This document shows positions 42,276 to 50,581 of a DNA stretch of 64,000 nucleotides, piece by piece. Every line of letters starts with the position of its first letter. The stretch's first letter is position 1. A program made the position numbers and the translations under genes. The notes under the pieces are model-generated. The model saw only the letters and a program-made list of their open reading frames with translations, searched no databases and had not been told where the DNA came from. This DNA is from Naasia sp. (GTDB taxonomy: Bacteria; Actinomycetota; Actinomycetes; Actinomycetales; Microbacteriaceae): contig NZ_JAODMK010000045.1 in NCBI RefSeq assembly GCF_025465545.1, positions 1 to 64,000 of the forward strand, written 5' to 3'.

Positions 42276-43720
42276 CGACGCCCTCCCGCCACCGGACCCA
42301 GCCGGGCGCCGGAACCCGCGGGCGCGGCCTCACCCGGGTGCCCGACTCCCGCACCCGCGGGCTGACCGCCGCCCGGGCGGAGACGCTCGGCGCCGCCGCG
42401 ACCAGCGGCCTGACGAACGCCCGCACGCGCATCGTCGGAACCAGGACGGGCATCGCGGCCGACGCGGTCGTGGTCGCCGTGCGGGCCTGGCGCTGGATCG
42501 CCGAGCACGCCGTCCGGACGGCGCGCGCCGTGGCGTCCGTGGTGACCCCGCTCGGCTGGAGCATGCTCGCCCTCGTCGTCGCCGCATTCTGGCTGGGCTA
42601 CGGGGCCGGCTGGGCGGAGCTCGCCGCCGTCGCCTGGGCCGGCACGGTGGTCATCGCGGTCGCATCGCTGTTCCTGCTGGGCTCGCACGCGCAGCAGGTG
42701 GAGCTCGAGATGCCGCACAACCGGGTGGTGGTGGGCGACAAGGCGGCAGGCGCCCTCGCCGTGCGCAACCCGACCGGCAGGCGGATCCTCGGCTCCACCG
42801 TCGAGATCCCGGTCGGCGAGGCGCTCCTCGAGCGGCCCGTCCCGTCGCTGGCCGGCGGAAGCGCCTACGAGGATCCCTTCCTGGTCCCCACCTCGCGCCG
42901 CGGCGTGATCCCCATCGGGCCGGTCCGCACCGTTCGGGCCGACCCCCTCGGCCTGGTGCGCCGCGAGCACGTCTGGGCGGCGAGCGTTGAGCTGTTCGTG
43001 CACCCCCGCACCGTGCCCATCCCGTCCACCAGCACCGGCTTCGTGCGCGACCTGGAGGGCCAGGTGACGCGGGACCTCACGTCCAGCGACGTCTCCTTCC
43101 ACGCGCTCCGCGAGTACCAGCCCGGTGACGACCGCCGCTACATCCACTGGAAGAGCACCGCGAAGCAGGGCGTGCACATGGTGCGACAGTTCGAGGAGAC
43201 CCGGCGCAGCCACCTGATGGTCGCGCTGAGCCTGGCGAGTGCGGACTACGAGAACGACGAGCAGTTCGAGCTCGCGGTGAGCGTTGCCGGGTCCCTGGGC
43301 GTCCGCGCCATCCGCGACGCGCGCACCGTGTCCGTGGTGGTGAGCGAGCGGACGCCGGAGTTCGCCAAGCGCAAGGTCTTCGCCGTGCGCAACCTCAGCA
43401 TCCTGAGCCCGACCCGGCTTCTCGACGACCTCGCCCGCGTCGAGCGCGCGGATGCGGCGCTCGGCGCCGTCGACCTCGCCCGCGTCGCAGCGGAGCAGGT
43501 GGCGGGCACCTCGGTGGCCTTCCTCCTGCTCGGCTCCCCGCCGACTCCGGCGCAGCTGCGCGCGGCCTCCGCGGTCTTCCCGGCCGGCGTCGAGGTGGTG
43601 GCGATCGTCTGCGATCCCGGCTTCGCCCCCGGTCTCCGGCGGGTGGCCGAGCTTTCGGTGCTGACGATCGGCTACCTCGAGGACCTGCAGAAGGCCTTCG
43701 CCCGGACCCGGGCGGCATGA
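42272..43720 (+). CDS. DUF58 protein (MoxR partner)
   Basis: A 482-residue protein. A variable N-terminus is followed by two close transmembrane helices (about 88-130) and the DUF58 core with REYQPGDDRRYIHWKSTAKQG, then a VWA-like C-terminal fold. It overlaps MoxR and the transglutaminase-fold gene by four bases each. The MoxR-DUF58-transglutaminase trio is widespread and thought to handle envelope proteins. Confidence 0.92.
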   Translation: MTTPSRHRTQPGAGTRGRGLTRVPDSRTRGLTAARAETLGAAATSGLTNARTRIVGTRTGIAADAVVVAVRAWRWIAEHAVRTARAVASVVTPLGWSMLALVVAAFWLGYGAGWAELAAVAWAGTVVIAVASLFLLGSHAQQVELEMPHNRVVVGDKAAGALAVRNPTGRRILGSTVEIPVGEALLERPVPSLAGGSAYEDPFLVPTSRRGVIPIGPVRTVRADPLGLVRREHVWAASVELFVHPRTVPIPSTSTGFVRDLEGQVTRDLTSSDVSFHALREYQPGDDRRYIHWKSTAKQGVHMVRQFEETRRSHLMVALSLASADYENDEQFELAVSVAGSLGVRAIRDARTVSVVVSERTPEFAKRKVFAVRNLSILSPTRLLDDLARVERADAALGAVDLARVAAEQVAGTSVAFLLLGSPPTPAQLRAASAVFPAGVEVVAIVCDPGFAPGLRRVAELSVLTIGYLEDLQKAFARTRAA

Positions 43721-46029
43721 GCGCGCGTTCCGCGGCGCGTCGCCGCCTGCCCGCCGGTGCGATCGTGCTGGACACGGCCTTCCTGGTTGTCGCGATGGCG
43801 CTTGCCGCCGCCTCCTTCTGGCCCGTGCACCGCACCAGCGCGCTGGTCGTTGCGGTGGCGGCCGCCCTTGCCGCGGGCGGCGCGGTCGCCCTGCTCGGGG
43901 CCGCGTTCCGCTGGCCGGCCTGGGCGGTGGGCCTCGCCACGATCGTCGCCTACCTGCTGCTCGGCGTCCCGGTGGCGGTGCCCGACCAGGCGCTCGGCGG
44001 CGTCGCGCCGACCGTGCCGGGGCTCACCGAGCTCGTGTCCGCCGCCGCGCTCAGCTGGAAGGAGCTGCTGACCATCTCGCTCCCGGTGGGCAGCTACCAG
44101 GAGCTCCTCGTCCCCGTCTTCCTCCTCACCCTCGTGCTCACGGTGGTGGCGCTCTCCGTCGCTCGCCGGACCCGGCATGGCGAGCTCGCGGTGCTCGCTC
44201 CGATCGCGCTCTTCCTCGGGGGCGTGCTGCTCGGCCCGGACGAGGAGAGCCTGCCGGTCCCCCTCGCCCTCGCCCTCCTCGTCACCCTGCTGCTGTTCCT
44301 GCTCTGGCGCCGGCAGCGGCGCCGCACTCAGGCGCTGCGGCTGCTCAACGAGCAGGCCGGAATGCGGGTGGAGGCGCGGGCGGACCGACGGGTGGCCGGA
44401 GCCCGCACCGCGGCCGGAGCTGCGGTGATTCTCGCCCTCGCGGCCGGCGGAGCCGTGGCGGCCAGTGCCGTCGTGCCGGTCAGCGCGCCGAGGACCGTGC
44501 TGCGCTCGGCCATCGAGATCCCGTTCGACCCGCAGGACTATCCGAGCCCGCTCTCCGGGTTCCGGCGGTTCTTCTCGCCCGAGGTCGCCGGCTCGACGCT
44601 GCTCACCGTGAGCGGACTGGAGAAGGGGGAGCGCATGCGCCTCGCGACCCTCGACACCTATGACGGAGTCGTCTTCACCGTCGGCAGCGCCGCCGTCACG
44701 AGCGCTTCGGGAGCCTTCGCCCGCGTCCCGTCGACGATCGACCAGTCGGGCGTGGACGGCAGGGACGCGTCCCTCGAGGTCACGATCGCCGGCTACCGGG
44801 GGGTGTGGCTGCCCGACGCTGGCCTGCTGCGCTCGGTCGATTTCCGGGGGCCGGGCGCGGCCGCGCTGCGGAACGCCTTCTACTACAACGGCGCCAGTGG
44901 CACCGGGGCCGTGCTCGGGGGGCTGAGCGAGGGCGACGAATACGTCCTCGACGCGGTGCTGCCGCCCGAGGCCGACGCCCAGGCGCTCGACGGCCTGGAG
45001 CCCGGCTCCTCGCCGGTGCCGGCCCTGGCGGTGGTGCCCGGCGAGCTCGATGCGACCATCGCGGAGTACACCGACGCCTCCGACTCACCTGGCCGGCGGC
45101 TCGCCGCGGCGATCGCCGGCCTCCGTCACGACGGCTACGTGAGCCACGGCGGCGACGGCGAGCCGTTCAGCGCGTCGGGCCACTCCGCCGCGCGCATCAC
45201 CGATCTGCTGACGGCCCGGCCGATGCTCGGCGACGCCGAGCAGTACGCCACGACGGCCGCGCTGATGGCACGCCGCCTCGGCTTTCCCTCCCGGGTCGTG
45301 CTCGGCTTCGTCGCGCCCCATGGGGGGACGGCCGTGCCGCTGACCGGCGCCGACGTGAGCGCGTGGATCGAGGTGGACACGGCCGAGTCCGGGTGGGTGC
45401 CCGTCGACCCGAACCCGGAGGTGCGGGACATCCCCGAGCGCCAGCCCGACCAGTCGACCTCGGTCAGCCGCCCTCAGTCGGTCGTCCAGCCGCCGCCCGA
45501 CGAGGAGCTCCAGCAGGACGAGCAGGTCCCGCCCGACGTGTCCGAGGAGGCGCAGCAGCCGCAGCCGCCCGCCTGGCTCGCCGTCGTGCTCACGGTCCTC
45601 CGCGTGCTCGGCTGGCTGGCCGTGGCCGGGGCGATCCTGCTTGCGCCGTTCCTGGCCGTGCTCGGAGCCAAGTGGACCCGCCGGCGACGGCGGATGCGCG
45701 CCCGGGATCCGCTCGCCCGGATCCGCGGCGGGTGGGACGAGTTCGCCGACGCGGCGCTCGATGCCGGGGTGGAGGTGCAGCCGAGTTCGACCCGGAACGA
45801 GCTCGCGATCGCAGTGGGTGGGCGGAAGCCACTCGTCCTCGCCTCGGTGGTCGACCGGGCGATCTTCTCCCCGGTGGACCCCGCTCAACTGGACGCGGAC
45901 CGCGTGTGGGCCGCAGTATCGGACCTGCGCTCCGACCTCGGACAGGGTCGCACCCGCTGGGAGCGGCTCAAGGCACTCGTGTCCCTCCGGTCGCTGCGGC
46001 GATCCTCGAAGCGGAAGGACAACGGGTGA
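43717..46029 (+). CDS. Membrane transglutaminase-fold protein with degenerate active site
   Basis: A 770-residue membrane protein: about six N-terminal helices (to about residue 255), an outside transglutaminase-core region, a Pro/Gln/Glu linker, a last membrane helix (about 622-647) and a cytoplasmic tail. The family's active-site Cys and His are absent: the segment is GDAEQYATTAALMARRLG with Ala507 in place of Cys, and VSAWIEVD with Ser548 in place of His; only Asp564 (WVPVDPNPE) remains. The fold is therefore kept but catalysis is unlikely. It fills the tgm slot of PFNA clusters. It overlaps both neighbours by four bases. Confidence 0.9.
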   Translation: MSARSAARRRLPAGAIVLDTAFLVVAMALAAASFWPVHRTSALVVAVAAALAAGGAVALLGAAFRWPAWAVGLATIVAYLLLGVPVAVPDQALGGVAPTVPGLTELVSAAALSWKELLTISLPVGSYQELLVPVFLLTLVLTVVALSVARRTRHGELAVLAPIALFLGGVLLGPDEESLPVPLALALLVTLLLFLLWRRQRRRTQALRLLNEQAGMRVEARADRRVAGARTAAGAAVILALAAGGAVAASAVVPVSAPRTVLRSAIEIPFDPQDYPSPLSGFRRFFSPEVAGSTLLTVSGLEKGERMRLATLDTYDGVVFTVGSAAVTSASGAFARVPSTIDQSGVDGRDASLEVTIAGYRGVWLPDAGLLRSVDFRGPGAAALRNAFYYNGASGTGAVLGGLSEGDEYVLDAVLPPEADAQALDGLEPGSSPVPALAVVPGELDATIAEYTDASDSPGRRLAAAIAGLRHDGYVSHGGDGEPFSASGHSAARITDLLTARPMLGDAEQYATTAALMARRLGFPSRVVLGFVAPHGGTAVPLTGADVSAWIEVDTAESGWVPVDPNPEVRDIPERQPDQSTSVSRPQSVVQPPPDEELQQDEQVPPDVSEEAQQPQPPAWLAVVLTVLRVLGWLAVAGAILLAPFLAVLGAKWTRRRRRMRARDPLARIRGGWDEFADAALDAGVEVQPSSTRNELAIAVGGRKPLVLASVVDRAIFSPVDPAQLDADRVWAAVSDLRSDLGQGRTRWERLKALVSLRSLRRSSKRKDNG

Positions 46030-46676
46030 GCTGCACGGTGTGCGGCGCCGACCTGCGGGACGGCGCCATGTTCTGCGGCGAGTGCGGCAGCGCGGTGGTC
46101 GAGCGGACCGCGGGCGATCGAGCGGTCACGGGGTCGCCCGCCGCGGAGCGACCGGTCGTGCCGCCACCCGGACCCCAGGAGCCGGATGGCTCGGACCCGG
46201 TGCCGCAGGCGCAGGAGCCCGACACGGAGGACTCCCTGCTCGAGGCTCCGCGGGCCGAGCCGGTCCCGGCGGACGGACCGGCACCCGCCCCGACGGCATC
46301 CGCGCCCGACGAGCAGACCAGACTCCCGCAGCTGCGCCTCAAGGCTCCGGCTGCCCGCTTCGTGCTGCAGTTCAGCACCGGGGAGTCGGTGACGGTGGAG
46401 GGGACCGGCCTGATCGGCCGGCGTCCCCAGGCGCAGCCCGGCGAGTACTTCGACGTCCTCGTCTCGGTGGATGATCCGGGACGGTCGGTCTCGAAGACCC
46501 ACCTGGAGTTCGGCCAGGAGGGCGGCACGTTCTGGGTGAACGACCGCTTCTCGGCAAACGGCACGGTGGTGCGCGAACCGGACCGGGCCGCCCGGCTGTC
46601 GGTGCCGGGCATGCGCAGCCGGGTGCAGCGGGGCTCCCGGGTCGAGATCGGCGAGCAGTTCTTCGTGGTGAGCTGA
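46026..46676 (+). CDS. Zinc-ribbon plus FHA domain protein
   Basis: A 216-residue protein starting at GTG 46026, overlapping the previous stop (GTGA). The N-terminus is a double-CxxC zinc ribbon (CTVCGADLRDGAMFCGECGS). An acidic/Pro-rich linker with a possible phosphosite (PDTEDSLLE, residues about 60-75) leads to a C-terminal FHA domain (GLIGRRP, RSVSKTHLEF, NDRFSANGTVV). A second phosphothreonine reader in the same block as the kinase. Confidence 0.9.
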   Translation: MSCTVCGADLRDGAMFCGECGSAVVERTAGDRAVTGSPAAERPVVPPPGPQEPDGSDPVPQAQEPDTEDSLLEAPRAEPVPADGPAPAPTASAPDEQTRLPQLRLKAPAARFVLQFSTGESVTVEGTGLIGRRPQAQPGEYFDVLVSVDDPGRSVSKTHLEFGQEGGTFWVNDRFSANGTVVREPDRAARLSVPGMRSRVQRGSRVEIGEQFFVVS

Positions 46677-46764
46677 CTCCTCCCCAGGGCGATCGCCCGC
46701 ACCGGCGTGCGCGGGTCCGGAGCGCACCCCGCTGCGGCCGCCCGACCGGGTCGATCCTGGGCGG

Positions 46765-49389
46765 GTGCAGCTGTCGCTCCCGCCGCCGCTCCCAGAGCCG
46801 CCGCAGCGGGCCTTCCCCATCGCGGGAGCGCTCGCGCCGGTGCTCGCCGCCGGCGTGCTCTTCACCCTCACTCGGTCGCCCATCACCCTCGCCTTCGCGG
46901 CGCTCGGTCCCCTCCTCGCCGCGGCCTCCCTGCTCGATGGGGGACGACAGGCGCGCAGGGCGACCCGGCGGGCCACGGAGCGGAGACTGACCGCCCTCGC
47001 CCGTCTCGAGGAGGACGTGCGCGTGGAGCATCGCCGGCTGCTCGCCGCGCTCTGGACGGCGACCCCGTCCGCGGCGACGATCCTCTCCGCGACCGGGCCG
47101 CCGGTCCGCCGGACTCCGGGACCCGTGCTGGTCGCGCTGGGAGCCGGGCCGGTGCCGAGCGGGCTGGAGCTCGTCGCGACCGATGAGGAGGATCGCGCGG
47201 CGTCGGCGCGGGCGGCGGAACTGACCGACGGTCCGGTGCGCGCGGACGCACGGGACGGCATCGGCGTGGTCGGCCCGCAGCCTCTGTCCTCGGCGGTGGG
47301 CCGCGCCCTGCGGGTCCAGGCGCTCTGGCACTCGGGCGAGGATCTCCCCGTCCTCGTCGGGCACACGGCGGACTCCCTCGCCGAGTACTGCCCTGTGCTC
47401 CTCGAGGTGCTCGGGCCGCGCCGCGCCGTCCTGCTCCGGCATCCCGACCCGCGCGCTCTGGTCGAGCTGCGGCCCGAGCTCGTCTCCCGCGTGCAGGAGC
47501 GCCGGTTCCGCGCGCGGATGCTGCGGAGCGCCTCCGCCGGCGCCCTGCCGTCCGACGTGCCGTGGGCGGGGCTGCCGCCGCTCGAGCACACCGGAGGACT
47601 GACGGCGCGCTTCCTCGTGGACGAGGCCGGTCCCGTGGACCTCGATCTGGTGGGCGATGGGCCGCACGCCGTGGTGGGCGGCACCACCGGCAGCGGCAAG
47701 AGCGAGTTCCTCGTTGCCTGGGTGGTCGCGCTCGCCGCCGCTCATCCGCCGGAGCGGCTCTCGATGCTGCTGCTCGACTTCAAGGGCGGGTCAGCCTTCG
47801 ACCGGCTCGCGGCCCTCGATCATGTCCAGGCGGTGGTGACCGACCTCGACGGGGACACGGTGGATCGTCTCGCGGACGGGCTGCGGGCCGAGGTGCGGCG
47901 GCGGGAGACCGAGCTTCGTGCGGCGCGTGCCCGCGATGTCGATGCCGCGCCCGGTCTCGCGCGGCTGGTGATCGTGATCGACGAGCTGGCCGCCCTGCTC
48001 GCGCTGAGGCCCGCGCTCGCGGGGCTGCTCACCGACATCGCCGCGCGGGGCCGCGCCCTCGGGATGCACCTCGTGCTGTGCACGCAGCGGCCCGCCGGGC
48101 TGGTGTCGGACGCGCTGCTGGCGAACTGCCCTCTGCGGATCTCTCTGCGCGTGCTGCAGGCCTCCGACAGCTCGGCGCTGGTCGGCGGTGACGACGCCAG
48201 CCGGCTGCCCCCCGATGTGCCAGGACGATGCGTGGTATCGCGTGCGGGGGAGCCGGCCGTGCTCTGCCAGAGCGCCCACGCCGCGCCCGGCGACACGGAC
48301 CGGGCCCTGCGCCGGCCACCCGGACGCAGCCCGGCTCCGCCGGTCTGGCTGCCGCCGCTGCCCGCCTCGCTGCCTCTGGCGGGGCTTCCCGTGCCGCCCG
48401 CCGGGCAGGTCGTCCTCGGTCTCCTCGACGACCCGGGGGGCCAGCGGCAGCCTCTCGCGCTGTGGGATCCGTTCCGGGACGCGTCCCTCCTCGTGGTGGG
48501 CGCCGCCGGCTCCGGCCGCAGCACGGTGCTCGCCACCCTCGCGGCCCAGGTCGGGAGCGCCGTCGTGGAAGGTGCCGGCCCGGATGCCGGTGAGACGCTG
48601 TGGGATCGCGTGGCGGGGCTCGGCGCGGCAGGGATGCTGCTCGTCGACGACCTCGATCTCGCGCTGTCCGCCCTCGGCCCTGAGCACTCCGCCGAGCTGA
48701 CCGCCCGCCTCAGCCTCGCCCTGCGGCGCCCGGGGACCCGGCTTGCCGCCACCTCGCGATCGCCCGCGCCGCCGCTGCGGTCCCTGCGCCCCGCGTTCGC
48801 CCGGACCCTGCTCCTCCGGCTGGATCGGGACGAGCACGCCCTGCTCGCGTCGCGGGGGGAGCGCCACGACCCGGAGCTGCGGCCGGGCGGCGGCTGGTGG
48901 GACGGGCTGCGGCTGCAGGCGGCCCAGAGCCCGATGGCTTCCCCGGCAGGCGGGGAGTGCGCGCCGGTGCTCCTCGACGCGTCCCTCGCCGCCGCCCTCG
49001 ACCCGGTAGCGGACCCGCTCGTCCTCGTCACGGCGTCGCCGTCCCTCCGGATCGGTCAGCTCGCGGGACACGTCGGCGACCGGCGGGTGCTGGACCTGCG
49101 GTCGGCGGCCCCGCCCGCCGCCGGGCTGGACGGGAGCCTGGTAGTGCTCGATCCCGCCGCGTGGCAGGCATCGCCGGCGCTGTGGGCGCTGCTCGAGCGC
49201 CGCACCCTCCTTCTCGACGGTGTCTCCGTTGCCGAGTTCCGGGCGATCACCCGGCGCCGTGAGCTGCCGCCCCCTCTCGCGCCTCGCGAGGGACGCGGCT
49301 GGCTGGTGGCACCCGAGCAGCCGGCTCGCCGGGTCGAGGTCCGCTGGACCGGCGATCAGGCGGCGAGTGCCGCCTCGAGCTCGGTGTGA
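46765..49389 (+). CDS. EccC/FtsK-type motor ATPase of type VII secretion style
   Basis: 874 residues from GTG 46765. Two N-terminal membrane helices (about 12-55) are followed by a linker and two P-loop domains. The first is complete: Walker A GGTTGSGKSEF (about 305), DFKGGSAFD, Walker B LVIVIDELA, and CTQRPAG. The second has GAAGSGRSTVL, with Arg in place of the Walker Lys, and LLVDDLDLAL. Layout fits EccC/EssC, the motor that selects and drives out WXG100 proteins. No Esx, EccB, EccD or EccE gene is present here. Its 3' end overlaps ald on the other strand by 34 bases. Confidence 0.88.
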   Translation: MQLSLPPPLPEPPQRAFPIAGALAPVLAAGVLFTLTRSPITLAFAALGPLLAAASLLDGGRQARRATRRATERRLTALARLEEDVRVEHRRLLAALWTATPSAATILSATGPPVRRTPGPVLVALGAGPVPSGLELVATDEEDRAASARAAELTDGPVRADARDGIGVVGPQPLSSAVGRALRVQALWHSGEDLPVLVGHTADSLAEYCPVLLEVLGPRRAVLLRHPDPRALVELRPELVSRVQERRFRARMLRSASAGALPSDVPWAGLPPLEHTGGLTARFLVDEAGPVDLDLVGDGPHAVVGGTTGSGKSEFLVAWVVALAAAHPPERLSMLLLDFKGGSAFDRLAALDHVQAVVTDLDGDTVDRLADGLRAEVRRRETELRAARARDVDAAPGLARLVIVIDELAALLALRPALAGLLTDIAARGRALGMHLVLCTQRPAGLVSDALLANCPLRISLRVLQASDSSALVGGDDASRLPPDVPGRCVVSRAGEPAVLCQSAHAAPGDTDRALRRPPGRSPAPPVWLPPLPASLPLAGLPVPPAGQVVLGLLDDPGGQRQPLALWDPFRDASLLVVGAAGSGRSTVLATLAAQVGSAVVEGAGPDAGETLWDRVAGLGAAGMLLVDDLDLALSALGPEHSAELTARLSLALRRPGTRLAATSRSPAPPLRSLRPAFARTLLLRLDRDEHALLASRGERHDPELRPGGGWWDGLRLQAAQSPMASPAGGECAPVLLDASLAAALDPVADPLVLVTASPSLRIGQLAGHVGDRRVLDLRSAAPPAAGLDGSLVVLDPAAWQASPALWALLERRTLLLDGVSVAEFRAITRRRELPPPLAPREGRGWLVAPEQPARRVEVRWTGDQAASAASSSV

Positions 49390-50474
49390 GGCAGGTCGTG
49401 CGCGGTCGCGACCGCGCTGTTGGTGAGCGATCCGCCGTGCACATTCAGCCCCAGCGCGAGAGCCGGGTCCGCCCTCAGCGCGTTGCGCCAGCCCGCGTTG
49501 GCGACGGCCCGCACGTACGGCAGCGTCGCGTTCGTGAGCGCGTAGGTCGACGTGTTGGGGACTGCACCCGGCATGTTGGCCACGCAGTAGAACAGCGAGC
49601 CGTGCACGCGGAAGGTGGGGTCGGCGTGCGTGGTCGGGTGGGAGTCCTCGAAGCAGCCGCCCTGGTCGATCGAGATGTCGACGAGCACGCTGCCCGGCCG
49701 CATGCGCGCCACCAGGTCGTTGGGGACCAGCTTGGGGGCGCGCGCACCGGCGACGAGCACCGAGCCGATCACCAGGTCGGCGTCGAGCAGGGAGCGCTCG
49801 ATCTCGTACGCGTTCGATGCGACAGTCGTGACGCGGCCGGCATACAGGGCGTCGATGTCGCGCAGGCGGGTGAGGTTGGTGTCCAGGACGGTCACGTCGG
49901 CGCCGAGGCCGACGGACATCGACACCGAGTTGGTTCCCGCCACCCCGCCCCCGAGCACCACGATGCGGGCAGGCCGGGTGCCGGGCACGCCAGGGACAAG
50001 AAGCCCGGGCCCCCCGTTGGGTCGCAGCATCGTGGACTGGCCCACCAGCGGCGCGAGCCGGCCGGCGACCTCGCTCATCGGCGCGAGCAGAGGAAGCGCC
50101 CGATTGGGCAGCTGTACGGTCTCGTAGGCGATCGCCGTCATCCCCGAGGAGAGGAGGGCGGAGGTGAGCTCGGGCTCGGCGGCGAGGTGCAGGTAGGTGA
50201 ACAGCACGAGGTCGCTCCGGAAGTACCCGTACTCGGACGCGATCGGCTCCTTCACCTTGAGCAGCAGGTCCACGGAGCCCCACACCTCGGCGGCCTCGGC
50301 CACGATGCGCGCGCCCGCGGCCGTGTACTCCGCGTCGGGGATGGAGGAGCCTTCGCCGGCCCCCGCCTGCACGAGCACCGTGTGGCCCGCCGCCGTCAGG
50401 TCGTGGACGCCCGAGGGGGTGATCGCCACCCGGAACTCGTTGTTCTTGATCTCGCGGGGGACTCCGATTCGCAT
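49356..50474 (-). CDS. ald: Alanine dehydrogenase
   Basis: A 372-residue enzyme that interconverts alanine with pyruvate and ammonia using NAD. Seen are MRIGVPREIKNNEFRVAITP, substrate-binding Lys in LLLKVKEPI, His in FTYLHLAAEPEL, and the NAD motif VVLGGGVAGTNSV. ATG 50474 has no ribosome-binding site but follows TAGGCT by exactly six bases. Its last 11 codons overlap the end of the EccC-like gene on the other strand. Confidence 0.97.
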   Translation of the reverse strand: MRIGVPREIKNNEFRVAITPSGVHDLTAAGHTVLVQAGAGEGSSIPDAEYTAAGARIVAEAAEVWGSVDLLLKVKEPIASEYGYFRSDLVLFTYLHLAAEPELTSALLSSGMTAIAYETVQLPNRALPLLAPMSEVAGRLAPLVGQSTMLRPNGGPGLLVPGVPGTRPARIVVLGGGVAGTNSVSMSVGLGADVTVLDTNLTRLRDIDALYAGRVTTVASNAYEIERSLLDADLVIGSVLVAGARAPKLVPNDLVARMRPGSVLVDISIDQGGCFEDSHPTTHADPTFRVHGSLFYCVANMPGAVPNTSTYALTNATLPYVRAVANAGWRNALRADPALALGLNVHGGSLTNSAVATAHDLPHTELEAALAA

Positions 50475-50480
50475 GGGACC

Positions 50481-50539
50481 AGCCTACTGAGCTAAGCGGC
50501 GGAATCCGCTAGGCGTCGCCGAAGATCCGACGGATTCCG
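50481..50539 (-). promoter_or_regulatory. Leaderless ald promoter with two phased palindromes
   Basis: The minus-strand -10 TAGGCT is at 50481-50486. Two 9-bp palindromes, CGGAATCCG (50500-50508) and its complement CGGATTCCG (50531-50539), have centres 31 bp apart, about three helical turns. The first lies over the -35 region. Phased paired sites are typical of Lrp/AsnC regulators, and AldR-type members control ald in mycobacteria. The binding protein is inferred. Confidence 0.5.
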
Positions 50540-50581
50540 CAAAGTTTGCGTGCCCATGCGGTCGAAATCCACTGCGAGAGG

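Noticed and set aside
46677-46764. Possible WXG100 gene next to the EccC-like motor
   Set aside because: The gap is 88 bases and no frame around the motor encodes a W-x-G protein of about 100 residues.
31312-49389. The whole FHA-kinase-MoxR-DUF58-transglutaminase block as an entirely new system
   Set aside because: Its core corresponds to the PFNA cluster already known from bifidobacteria; only the added motor and the dead active site are reported as unusual.
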